DNA of 64,000 nucleotides from Photorhabdus cinerea (lineage in GTDB: Bacteria > Pseudomonadota > Gammaproteobacteria > Enterobacterales > Enterobacteriaceae): contig NZ_PUJW01000021.1 in assembly GCF_011189575.1 (NCBI RefSeq), positions 1-64,000 on the forward strand, in the 5' to 3' direction. Positions 9,679 through 17,833 of this stretch are shown piece by piece. Position 1 is the first letter of the stretch. Each line of letters starts with the position of its first letter. The notes below the pieces were generated by a model. That model did not search any database. It saw only the letters and a list, made by a program, of their open reading frames with translations, and had not been told where the DNA came from. Position numbers and translations under genes: made by a program.

Positions 9679-11220
9679 TCAGATTTTCCAGTTCCATCCG
9701 GCGCTATAGATAAGATAATGAACATCTGCATCCTCAGTAGCGTTAACTCTCTCACCTCTTTCATCCAAGACATCGTTATATCCATAAGGAAGTATCATGC
9801 TGGAACCACAACTGCTACATAGCAATTGAATATCCTTTATCGCCTTCTCAGCGGAATATTTTGCTGGTAAGTAACACAAATATAAATATTGATCGGGTGA
9901 GGTATAAATATTTTTAGGGATCTTGACCCAATCTCCCTCCGGATTTTTGTCTTTTACAGTGATGAACTTTAACTCAGTGATACAATCCTTATTATCGATA
10001 TTGGGATCATATTTTGCTTTATGCATAAAAAGACAAATATTACCCTTATTATTCAGGTTTTCGTTTTTAGTGGATTTTAATCCAATATACCCTTCAGGAA
10101 GGGTGTTAGTGCTATTGATCCCAATAATAATCTCATCAATATAATCCGAATGTATACGTCGTTTAGCAGATTCCGCCGGAGCCCAGACAGTTTCAAAATG
10201 CTTTTTAAGCTTAGCCTTTTGTGTTCTGTCTGAACACAATTCCCAAATCCCCGTTAAGGGGTTGGAGTCTGCAAAGTTAACTAATTCAGGGGAATTGGGA
10301 ACACTGGCTTTCCAGTCTTCAAAGGCTTTTTTCGCTGCGGCTATTTCTTCTGCGGAAGGTTGTTCTGAGCTTGTTGCACTACCAAAAGGATCAAATCGAG
10401 ACAAGTCACCGCCAATGGTGTGGGTTTTTATGTTGGAGGCTGAACGAAATTTCTTTATATCCTCCTTAAATGAATTGTCTGTACGAACAGAGAGACCAAT
10501 AAATCCCGCAAATGAGGCTGCGGCAACCACGTCAAGAGAGTTTGTTAGATTCGACGTATATTTGTTCGTAGATGATGAATATTGCGCGCAGCCGCCCATG
10601 ACCACGCCACTCAAAAAGTGAGAGCCCCAGGTATTAAATAGGTCATCCATATCCTCCTCAGTATCCGCCTTATCAAGGGCCGTTTTAACACTCTCTTTAA
10701 GAAATTCTTTTAACGCTTCTGCTGAACTTTTAAGTATATAGAGGTCATAAGTATACTGAATGCGGGAAAACGCATTTTCAAAAGCCGTCAGACTATCTGT
10801 ATCAAAATCGACTCTCAATGATGCACTAAAGAATACGTAGTTGCCTTTAATGCGGCTTTTACTGGAAATACTACGTTGATATGACTCAATAGATTCGCCT
10901 GACGCATTGGTATATTTTAAATCCCCGACACTATAACAATCGACATAATAGGGGACTTTTAGCGTTTTGCCGAGAATAGTGATTTTCTTGAAATTATCTT
11001 CACTTGAGTTAACTTTCCGCTCATCGAAAAGCGAATTCATACAACTTCCCACGTTGCAATACTTACCAAAAACATCATAACTTGTGCCGATCATTTCAGC
11101 ACCGGCTACAACAGTATCATCGAATAGGGACAGTTTTCGAAAATAATTTTGGTCACGTATCTCGACGTCTCTTTCGCTGTTTTCCTGTTTTAATAGTTTT
11201 TTTGTTTTATCGTTCGACAT
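9679..11220 (-). CDS. MACPF-domain protein (perforin-like), Photorhabdus type
   Basis: A 513-residue protein with the membrane-attack-complex/perforin signature (W/Y-G-S/T-H-F-x6-G-G) seen as WGSHFLSGVVMGG at residues 198-210. The N-terminal two-thirds is the MACPF fold, with Ser/Lys/Asp-rich strands typical of transmembrane-hairpin clusters. The C-terminal part (about 355-513, with repeated aromatic/Gly/Asp segments such as TLPEGYIGLKS and LPYGYNDVLDERG) fits the beta-prism domain described for Plu-MACPF of P. luminescens. No signal peptide is visible. The crystal-structure homologue was reported to bind insect cells without lysing them, so pore formation is not assured. A GAGG RBS lies 9 bases before the ATG. 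It is monocistronic and convergent with kdpE. Confidence 0.9.
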   Translation of the reverse strand: MSNDKTKKLLKQENSERDVEIRDQNYFRKLSLFDDTVVAGAEMIGTSYDVFGKYCNVGSCMNSLFDERKVNSSEDNFKKITILGKTLKVPYYVDCYSVGDLKYTNASGESIESYQRSISSKSRIKGNYVFFSASLRVDFDTDSLTAFENAFSRIQYTYDLYILKSSAEALKEFLKESVKTALDKADTEEDMDDLFNTWGSHFLSGVVMGGCAQYSSSTNKYTSNLTNSLDVVAAASFAGFIGLSVRTDNSFKEDIKKFRSASNIKTHTIGGDLSRFDPFGSATSSEQPSAEEIAAAKKAFEDWKASVPNSPELVNFADSNPLTGIWELCSDRTQKAKLKKHFETVWAPAESAKRRIHSDYIDEIIIGINSTNTLPEGYIGLKSTKNENLNNKGNICLFMHKAKYDPNIDNKDCITELKFITVKDKNPEGDWVKIPKNIYTSPDQYLYLCYLPAKYSAEKAIKDIQLLCSSCGSSMILPYGYNDVLDERGERVNATEDADVHYLIYSAGWNWKI

Positions 11221-11713
11221 AATGGAACCTCATATTGATAGGGAATAAATTGACAATAAATATCGCCGCATTCTTGATGAGGGTTCGGAATTTAATACCT
11301 ATAAAAAAGAATAGAGTAGAAGTGAGAAATATCAACAAATTGATGATAAAAATAATGGTATGTACGTCATGAAATAGATGCCATTCAGCAATCAAACAAA
11401 TTACTATCAAAGGTAATAATTTGTCAAATCATGTATTTATAAACTTAACGTGCCAGTGCCATTCAGTTCATTTAAAATATCAATCACTGTTAATAATTTC
11501 ATGTTTTTTCTTTAAATTCATAGCGTAAAATTAGCATATTATTTCTTTATTTATTATTTCATATTGAATGATCATAACTATTAATTTGCAAATTAAAACA
11601 ATAGGAATAATATTACAAAATAATTAATAGGCGGGGTATATACATAATTAAATTGTTATACCCTTCATCTTTCAAAGGACGCCAAGATCTGAATCCTGAC
11701 GCCCCAAGTTTAC
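11221..11713. other. AT-rich intergenic region between MACPF and HAD phosphatase genes
   Basis: Contains the presumed MACPF promoter and an ERIC-end fragment at 11657-11675. A minus-strand frame of 67 codons (11207-11410) overlaps the MACPF start and has no RBS; I do not accept it as a gene. Confidence 0.5.
11657..11675 (+). repeat. Solitary ERIC terminus fragment
   Basis: TATACCCTTCATCTTTCAA is the same end sequence that begins the full ERIC elements at 20865 and 24566, but the rest of the element is absent. It may be the remnant of a deleted ERIC copy. Confidence 0.45.
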
Positions 11714-12517
11714 CTAACACATATTTTCAGATAAATAATGAGCCACGGATTCTTCGCGGCAAGAACCGATAACATCAGCGTGAGAAAGCGCTTGTTTAAC
11801 CCTATCATGCGCAGTTCCCATTACCACACCCTTAGCCACCGTTGAAAGCATTTCCACATCATTCATTCCGTCGCCAAACGCAATAGTTTGACTGATTGGA
11901 ATGCCAAGAAACTCAGCTAATTGAGTTAAAGCCCATCCCTTTGAAACACCACTATCCATTACTTCCAGGCACCAAGGGAATGAGAAAGCGATATTGGTAC
12001 TATCAGAAAATAGATTAATTAAATGATGTTCTAATTTAACCAACTCATCATGATCTCTTCTCTTATGAATGAAGAAAATTTTCTCAACCATCTCACACGG
12101 CATTTCATCAGCCGCTCTGACTATTGGACTGAAATTATCATTCTGATTAAAGTCACTGAAACTATGGTGTATTTCACTGGTTAACCATTGAGAACCACAA
12201 TACATGTTGATCACTAAATCATTATCCGCCTGTGTCTCTTCAATCAGTTGTTTTACGATGTGGCTCGGTAGATATTGTCTGATATCTAAGTTCCTACAAG
12301 CCGTTGTTAATCTGGCACCGTTAGAAGTAATCAAGTGTACCGGTATATCAAAACCATCAACAAGGGAATTCACATCAGTATGATGCCTGCCGGTAGCAAA
12401 CACTATTTGCTTGCCCATATTTGATAAATCAGTCAACACCTGGCGGGTAAATTTACCAATCGTGTCCCCTTGAAGTAAAAGCGTTCCATCAAGATCTGTA
12501 GCAATAAGATTATACAT
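11714..12517 (-). CDS. Cof-type HAD-IIB phosphatase, YigL-like
   Basis: A 267-residue haloacid-dehalogenase hydrolase. Motif I is DLDGTLL (nucleophile Asp8, acid/base Asp10), motif II is the Ser/Thr in ITSNGAR, motif III is the Lys of GVSKGWAL and motif IV is GDGMND; the large cap sits between motifs II and III (type IIB). Length and many blocks (FATGRHHTDV, VMDSGVSKG, IAFGDGMNDVEMLS, VIGS) fit E. coli YigL (266 residues), a sugar/pyridoxal phosphatase, better than Cof. The exact substrate cannot be read from sequence. It is a minus-strand, single-gene unit upstream of nothing obvious. Confidence 0.85.
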   Translation of the reverse strand: MYNLIATDLDGTLLLQGDTIGKFTRQVLTDLSNMGKQIVFATGRHHTDVNSLVDGFDIPVHLITSNGARLTTACRNLDIRQYLPSHIVKQLIEETQADNDLVINMYCGSQWLTSEIHHSFSDFNQNDNFSPIVRAADEMPCEMVEKIFFIHKRRDHDELVKLEHHLINLFSDSTNIAFSFPWCLEVMDSGVSKGWALTQLAEFLGIPISQTIAFGDGMNDVEMLSTVAKGVVMGTAHDRVKQALSHADVIGSCREESVAHYLSENMC

Positions 12518-12878
12518 TAGCGCATTCCAATATAGTAAAAGCAGTTATTATCTAAATTTTATTAATAATTTCAAGAAATACTTTCTTATAAAGATCATAC
12601 TTTCTTCCAGACAATGATTAATGTTTTCACCGTAGATACTTTTTTCTACTCTGATATATTCGGTTTGTTTTTATAAAATAAAAAATAGAAAACGGAATCT
12701 GATTCACAATTGAATACGCGTAATGATTATTTACTCATTAGATGAAGCATCAGCGAAAAAACTGGAAACCATCCAACCAAATTAAAATATCTACTAACCG
12801 AAATGACTTATCAATTTTAAATAAAAATCCGCAAAAAACCATTACAGCCAATTGCGGATTCTTTAATTGAATAACATA
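12518..12878. other. Intergenic region with the pgm terminator
   Basis: AT-rich spacer between pgm and the HAD phosphatase gene. It holds the terminator hairpin at 12826-12860 and the presumed promoter of the phosphatase gene. No coding potential was recognised. Confidence 0.5.
12826..12860 (-). terminator. Rho-independent terminator after pgm
   Basis: AATCCGCAA at 12826-12834 pairs perfectly with TTGCGGATT at 12852-12860 (9 bp). On the minus strand the hairpin is followed by TTTTTAT. It lies 19 bases after the pgm stop codon. Confidence 0.75.
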
Positions 12879-14519
12879 TCAACCAGCAGCAAAAACCTGA
12901 TTAACAATATTCAATGCTTCCTGCTCAATTTTTTCCCTATGCTCAGGGCCAAGGAAACTTTCACAGTAAATTTTATAAGCTTCTTCTGTCCCTGATGGGC
13001 GGGCCGCAAACCAACCATTCTCTGTCATCACCTTCAAGCCACCGATTGATGCTCCATTACCAGAAGCTTTCGTTAACCGGGCGGTGATTGGATCACCCGC
13101 AAGTTTGTCTGCTTTCACCATGTCTGGCGACAGCTTGGCTAATAGCGCTTTTTGCTGATGACTGGCCGACGCCTGAATACGGCTGTAGCTCGGTGTACCG
13201 AAACGGGCAGCTAACTTATTGTAGCGCTGCTGTGGGTTTCCCCCTGTCACTGCCGTCATTTCTGCCGCCAGTAAGCACAAGATAATGCCGTCTTTATCAG
13301 TGGACCATGGCGTACCATCGAAACGCAGGAAAGAAGCGCCAGCACTCTCTTCACCACCAAAGCCCAACTCACCTTTATGCAGGCCGTCAACAAACCACTT
13401 GAAACCAACCGGAACTTCCACCAATTCACGCCCCAGATCGGCCACGACGCGATCAATCATTGCACTGGAAACCAGTGTCTTACCTACCGCGACATTTGCT
13501 GACCACTGTGGACGATGGCGAAACAGGTAATCTATTGCCGTTGCCAGATAGTGATTTGGGTTCATTAACCCCGCAGGAGTCACAATACCGTGACGGTCAT
13601 AATCAGGATCGTTTGCAAAAGCCAGATCAAACTTATCGCGCATTGCCAGCAAACCGCTCATTGCCCAAGGGGACGAGCAATCCATACGAATGACACCATC
13701 GTGATCCAGATGCATAAAACGAAATGTTTGATCTACCTGATCATTAACCAACGTCAAATCTAAGTTGTAGTACTCACCAATACGCTGCCAGAATGCAATA
13801 CCGGAACCACCCAAAGGATCAATGCCGATTTTCAACCCTGCCTTCTGGATAGCGGCCATATCAACCACATCCCCAAGCGCAGCAACATACGGCTCAACTA
13901 AATCTTGCTGGTGCAGATATTCACTACTCAGTGCCTGAGCAAATGGTAAACGTTTAACGCTTTTCAGACCTTCTTCAAGCAACTCATTAGCACGACGTTC
14001 AATAATCGCGGTCAGATCAGTATCCGCAGGGCCACCATTAGGCGGATTATATTTAATACCGCCATCTTCCGGTGGATTATGGGATGGCGTAATAATAACT
14101 CCATCAGCCAACTCTCCCCTCTGGCGGTTATAGCAGAGGATGGCATGAGAAATTGCAGGCGTTGGGGTAAACCCGTTATTTTCCTGCACAATTACATTCA
14201 CATTATTGGCCGTCAGCACTTCCAGCACAGAAATAAAAGCCGCTTCTGATAAAGCATGGGTATCTTTACCCACGTAGCAAGGACCATTTATCCCCTGTTG
14301 CTGGCGAACTTCTGCTATTGCCTGAGCAATTGCCAGAATATGGGCTTCATTAAAGCTACTACGCTGAGAGCTGCCACGATGGCCGGATGTCCCGAATTTA
14401 ACCTTATGCAGCGGATTTTCTGGCTGAGGATGTAAGGTGTAATACTGTGATGTAAGTTGTGCTACGTTTATCAGATCACTTTGGCGGGTAAGCTGCCCCG
14501 CTCGCGAATGAATTGCCAC
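12879..14519 (-). CDS. pgm: Phosphoglucomutase (alpha-D-glucose phosphate-specific)
   Basis: A 546-residue phosphohexomutase, the same length as E. coli Pgm. It interconverts glucose-1-phosphate and glucose-6-phosphate in the cytoplasm, supplying UDP-glucose and glycogen synthesis. The catalytic phosphoserine loop is TPSHNPPEDGG, the Mg2+-binding loop is DPDYDRHG, the sugar-binding segment is GGEESAGAS and the phosphate-binding loop is RPSGTE. The substrate-entry segment KFGTSGHRGSS is near the N-terminus. It follows seqA by 59 bases on the same strand, as in E. coli, so the two are probably co-transcribed. Confidence 0.97.
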   Translation of the reverse strand: MAIHSRAGQLTRQSDLINVAQLTSQYYTLHPQPENPLHKVKFGTSGHRGSSQRSSFNEAHILAIAQAIAEVRQQQGINGPCYVGKDTHALSEAAFISVLEVLTANNVNVIVQENNGFTPTPAISHAILCYNRQRGELADGVIITPSHNPPEDGGIKYNPPNGGPADTDLTAIIERRANELLEEGLKSVKRLPFAQALSSEYLHQQDLVEPYVAALGDVVDMAAIQKAGLKIGIDPLGGSGIAFWQRIGEYYNLDLTLVNDQVDQTFRFMHLDHDGVIRMDCSSPWAMSGLLAMRDKFDLAFANDPDYDRHGIVTPAGLMNPNHYLATAIDYLFRHRPQWSANVAVGKTLVSSAMIDRVVADLGRELVEVPVGFKWFVDGLHKGELGFGGEESAGASFLRFDGTPWSTDKDGIILCLLAAEMTAVTGGNPQQRYNKLAARFGTPSYSRIQASASHQQKALLAKLSPDMVKADKLAGDPITARLTKASGNGASIGGLKVMTENGWFAARPSGTEEAYKIYCESFLGPEHREKIEQEALNIVNQVFAAG

Positions 14520-14578
14520 TTTAATTTCTCCTGGATAGCTGCACCGCTTTGCTTATTTCGCAGCGCAGCTTTAATCAG

Positions 14579-15103
14579 TTAAATCGTGCCACACACCTTT
14601 TCAATAAGATTGGCTGAGAATTTCATATCCTGCATAATTTGCTCAACCATATTACGCTTACGGTCAGTATTGGTGTTAGTAATTACCCAAAAAGGTGTAC
14701 CTGGAATGTGACGTGGTTTGGTTTGTTTACCACTGGCAAGCAATGTCTGTTGATCACCGGCAAAATAAACCCGGGTACGGCCATGCATTGCATCGGTAGT
14801 CTGAGAAAAACTTTCGCTGTTCAGACTATATAATGTGGATAAGATCAGCATAAAGCGCTCAACTGATTTGTTCTTCTCAGAATAATCATCTGAAAGTAGC
14901 AATTCGCGTATAACACGAACAGAATCACGCGGGCGGGCTACTGGTGCTTTCTCCACAGTGCTGGCAGGCGGTGCACTTTGTACTGGCTGTTCGGCGTTAA
15001 AATTCAGCATTCGCCGTAAAATATCAGATGCACTTTCACCAATATGCTGTGTATGGCTGGCAATATAGCGGTAAAGGTCTTCATCAACTTCTATTGTTTT
15101 CAT
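14579..15103 (-). CDS. seqA: SeqA, negative regulator of replication initiation
   Basis: A 174-residue protein (E. coli 181). The N-terminal oligomerisation domain reads MKTIEVDEDLYRYIASHTQ, a linker rich in Pro/Ala follows, and the C-terminal domain that binds hemimethylated GATC contains the blocks GRTRVYFA, TKPRHIPGTPFWVITN and MVEQIM. SeqA sequesters newly replicated oriC and the dnaA promoter. It heads the seqA-pgm unit. In E. coli the divergent neighbour is ybfF; here ybfF is about 7.7 kb away. Confidence 0.97.
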   Translation of the reverse strand: MKTIEVDEDLYRYIASHTQHIGESASDILRRMLNFNAEQPVQSAPPASTVEKAPVARPRDSVRVIRELLLSDDYSEKNKSVERFMLILSTLYSLNSESFSQTTDAMHGRTRVYFAGDQQTLLASGKQTKPRHIPGTPFWVITNTNTDRKRNMVEQIMQDMKFSANLIEKVCGTI

Positions 15104-15473
15104 TTCTATCCAGTACTGTTCTAAATAAAAAATTTAGCCGGATTATAAAGTATAAATAGGGAAAACAAAACAAGTAAAATTTCAATAACTTAAAAGTGTT
15201 TCCGTGTGAAAAACAACATAACAAAATAGACTCTTTTCATTTAAAACAAATCAATTAGTTACATAAAATTTCAGAAAATATAACCAACCCAAATTTCCAG
15301 CTGCTTCAATTACCTTTCGGAACTGCTGGGAAGTAAGCAGAACCCATGTGGCAATGAGCATTTGGTCACCTCCACAGCCAAAAAACGATGAAAAGGACTC
15401 ATTACAGACATTCGTTATTTACCTTGCATGTCTGATTTGTCAGAAAAGTAAAAATAATAAATGCAGGTTATAA

Positions 15474-15578
15474 TATGTCATTCAAGCTGACAAAAGTACG
15501 GATTCAGATGGTGATAGACAAGCTTGGGGTAGCAACGCCAATTTGGACGAATTACGGTTTAAATGGAAAATAATATAG
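15474..15578 (+). pseudogene. Possible 3' remnant of an unknown gene
   Basis: In the frame ending at TAG 15576-15578 the translation runs ADKSTDSDGDRQAWGSNANL and then DELRFKWKII. It has the composition of a real protein tail (Asp-rich DSDGD, aromatic-basic end), but there is no start codon or RBS and a stop lies a few codons upstream. The family is not recognised. Confidence 0.25.
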
Positions 15579-15639
15579 TGGGTGTTTCCGAATTCTGAGG
15601 CTAGCCAAAAACTTAATCTAGAAATAAACTGTTTTTCAT

Positions 15640-15674
15640 GATGAACAAGGATATTTTTATATTCCTTGTTCATC
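15640..15674. other. Perfect 12-bp inverted repeat
   Basis: GATGAACAAGGA (15640-15651) and TCCTTGTTCATC (15663-15674) pair perfectly around an 11-base AT loop. No T-run follows on either strand, so it is not a typical terminator. It could be an RNA hairpin or the scar of a mobile element. Confidence 0.5.
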
Positions 15675-15794
15675 GTTATGAATGAACTTCCTCTGTGGAA
15701 ACAAAAAATTCGAATAAAATATCACTTATTTTAATAACTTATTAAAAGTTATTTTCTGGTTGCCAGACTTATAATGAACTTATAATATAAGCCC

Positions 15795-16049
15795 ATGAAT
15801 ACGATACATTGGTCAAGGAAAGCAATGAGGTAGCTAAAGAAGCTGCCTGAAACAGATGCTGAGGTGATATTCGATGCCACATCAGCCCTGTGCGCCTTCC
15901 CCAAGTGCCGAAACATCAAGAAACTGACCAACCATCAATACGACTATCGGTTAAGAGTTGGGTATTACTGAGTCCTGTTTGACTTCGATGGCGGAGTGAA
16001 GATCATCAGCATCGAGGAGGTGAGAAAACGCGATGAAAACACATACTGA
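15795..16049 (+). pseudogene. RelE/HigB-like toxin, inactivated by two in-frame stop codons
   Basis: One continuous frame of 84 codons runs from ATG 15795 to TGA 16047-16049, interrupted by TAG 15831-15833 (codon 13) and TGA 15969-15971 (codon 59). Between them it reads like a RelE/ParE-superfamily mRNA interferase: TIHWSRKAMR-stop-LKKLPETDA, then IKKLTNHQYDYRLRVGYY-stop-VLFDFDGGVKIISIEEVRKR. The second stop replaces the residue of the conserved R-VLFD strand. Its 3' end overlaps the antitoxin start by 17 bases, the usual toxin-first layout. It is probably non-functional unless read through. Confidence 0.8.
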
Positions 16050-16374
16050 TGAAGTGCAAATTATCCGGCAGGGCAACAAACCCGTTTTTGCTGTCCTCCC
16101 TTACGACCACTACCTAGAGCTAGCTGGGCGAGAAAAAGGTGAAAACGTCTACATCCCTCACGAAGTAGTAGGGCTACAGGTTAAGAAAGGGCTAAGTCTG
16201 ATCGCAGCATGGAGAACTTACAAAGGAATAAGCCAACAGCAACTAGCGGACAAGCTAGGCATCAGTCAGCCAGCAATAGCGCAGATTGAAAAGGTAGGAG
16301 CTAATACGCAGCCTAAAACCCTACAGAAGGTAGCAGACGCGCTAGGCATTAGCTTTGAGCAGGTTATAGAATAG
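16033..16374 (+). CDS. Xre-family antitoxin of a RelE/HigB-type pair
   Basis: A 113-residue protein with a C-terminal Xre helix-turn-helix (about residues 55-113: SLIAAWRTYKGISQQQLADK followed by LGISQPAIAQIEKVG). The N-terminal half contains VQIIRQGNKPVFAVLPYDHYLEL, a segment seen in antitoxins of this class. GAGGTGAGAAA lies just upstream of ATG 16033. It overlaps the end of the toxin frame. The gene is intact although its toxin is broken, so it is now a solitary antitoxin/regulator that may still bind its own promoter. Confidence 0.8.
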   Translation: MKTHTDEVQIIRQGNKPVFAVLPYDHYLELAGREKGENVYIPHEVVGLQVKKGLSLIAAWRTYKGISQQQLADKLGISQPAIAQIEKVGANTQPKTLQKVADALGISFEQVIE

Positions 16375-16391
16375 CAGAAGCACGGCAATGA

Positions 16392-16431
16392 CCTGTCTCT
16401 TAATCAGGAAGAAATCTGACTAAGAGACAGG
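16392..16431. repeat. Palindrome with Tn5/IS50-like terminal sequences
   Basis: CCTGTCTCTTAATCA and TGACTAAGAGACAGG form a 15-bp inverted repeat with one mismatch around a 10-base loop. CTGTCTCTTA is the outer sequence of the Tn5/IS50 mosaic end. It lies at the 3' end of the broken eagR gene, where the protein stops matching its family. It could be an IS scar or miniature element, and it could also terminate the antitoxin transcript (T7 run at about 16444). Confidence 0.5.
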
Positions 16432-16858
16432 ACAATAATATGGTTTTTTTGTTAAGCATGTGTTCACGCTGGACCGAGGTCATATCACCGTTGCGGGTGC
16501 CGGTAAAAATCAGCACCTGTTCAGGCAGGTTGAGTAACATCATGACTTGATGAATAGGGCCTTGCGGGGAAGACCAGGAAAACTCTAACGTCACGGTTTC
16601 CTACTCGTTGAGCTGTCCACTTTCCTGTGAAAGCATTTGATAATTTTTTAGTTGTTGGCTCAGTGAAGTGATTTCCCATTGAGCAAACTGCGCAAAGTCG
16701 AGTCCCCACGGCAGGGTATCGCGGGAAAGGGTAAAACTGCTGCCGTTTTTATCATCCGGGCTGTTGAGCACCAAGATGCTGACATCCTGCCAGTCACGCG
16801 GCACCATCACAGAGCCAGCATTGAAGTGAAAAGGAACGAAGGGGTTGTTCTGAACCAT
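16400..16858 (-). pseudogene. EagR/DcrB-like (DUF1795) T6SS effector chaperone, broken
   Basis: Reading the minus strand from ATG 16856-16858, 85 codons give VPFHFNAGSVMVPRDWQDVS, SFTLSRDTLPWGLDFAQF and a Gln-rich stretch. A TAG at 16601-16603 follows. The same frame then resumes the family: VTLEFSWSSPQGPIHQVMML, LIFTGTRNGDM, SVQREHML. This is the DcrB/DUF1795 fold of EagR chaperones, which load transmembrane regions of T6SS effectors. The expected C-terminus (a short ISSFRF-type end) is replaced by sequence from the adjacent palindrome. Both the nonsense codon and the altered tail mark it as a pseudogene. Confidence 0.7.
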
Positions 16859-17833
16859 GATGTCGTCCGACTCCTTTCTTCTCAAATAATCACAATCTTT
16901 TCGGTTGAGATATCAGTAAAAGGATAGGACAGGAAAACTTAAGTGTCTTACGAGGTAAGAAAATAAATTTATTTTTTTGCACTACATCTAATTTAAATAA
17001 AAATTCCGATCTAAAGGCCCGAGTTATCAATTAACACTGTTGTCAGTTAACACTATAGAAAATTTATTGACACGTTCGTAGCTTAGGAAACCAAGGCGAG
17101 TTGCTTACTTCGTGGGATGAAATTGTTATTCAATCAATGTTGTTTCATTTCTCAATAATTTCCCAACGGTGGATATATAAATTTACGATATTAGCAGCTG
17201 GATAGCGCATTATACTAACGCCCCCCCATACCATTCAGACTCAATTGAATCATCAAGGCATTATCTATGTCTAACAGGAAATCGGTCAACACCGGGTTGG
17301 ATAAGATAGCCAATATCCCCGGTATTTAATGCAAGCTGTGTTATCTTAGAAATGAATTATTTTTATCCTTATATAAGATTGACGATAACTCAATCTCTAT
17401 TGAGTTTGTAACACTTTCTTACAAAATTGACTTTTCGTAAATTAAAAAAATGAAAATTTTTCTTGCCATTTGGTGATGATTTAATAATCATAACTTAAGT
17501 TCCGTCATATGGTCAGTATGAAGGAAACTTCAAACTCCGTTCCCTTTGTCCAAAGGGATTAATCGATAGGGATACATTTCTGTATTCCTGTCGTTCAGCT
17601 CACTATTCTCACCGCTTTTTGTCTGTGGGATAGGATTTTTGCTACCTTATTTCTTTGGTGATGAAATCAATCACTGCCATTTCTGGCAGGATATTTATGT
17701 TGATTTCATCAACATAGGTGCTTTTCTGAGGATAAAGGTGATTGATCGCCGGGCAGAAGTCTTATGGGACTTTCAATCCATAATTCTTGAGCTATGTGCC
17801 TGTATGTAATAGCAAGCAAAGGAAACAACACTG
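16859..17833. other. Non-coding stretch in the decayed T6SS block
   Basis: Nearly 1 kb without a recognisable gene. It includes a C-tract at about 17221 and a 20-codon frame at 17267-17329 (begins MSNRKSVNTGLDKIANIPG) that I cannot assign. It may be the erased site of a vgrG/PAAR-type gene, but nothing in the sequence proves that. Confidence 0.35.

Larger units (their letters stand above)
15104..15794. other. Intergenic region upstream of seqA with gene debris
   Basis: No intact gene. The seqA promoter must lie at its left end. It contains a short coding-like tail at 15474-15578 and a strong inverted repeat at 15640-15674. This is the left junction of the block separating seqA from ybfF. Confidence 0.45.

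Noticed and set aside
11207..11410. 67-codon frame upstream of and overlapping the MACPF gene
   Set aside because: No RBS, overlaps a well-supported gene start, hydrophobic composition expected from AT-rich DNA.
17267..17329. 20-codon frame in the T6SS block
   Set aside because: Too short, no clear RBS and no confident family.
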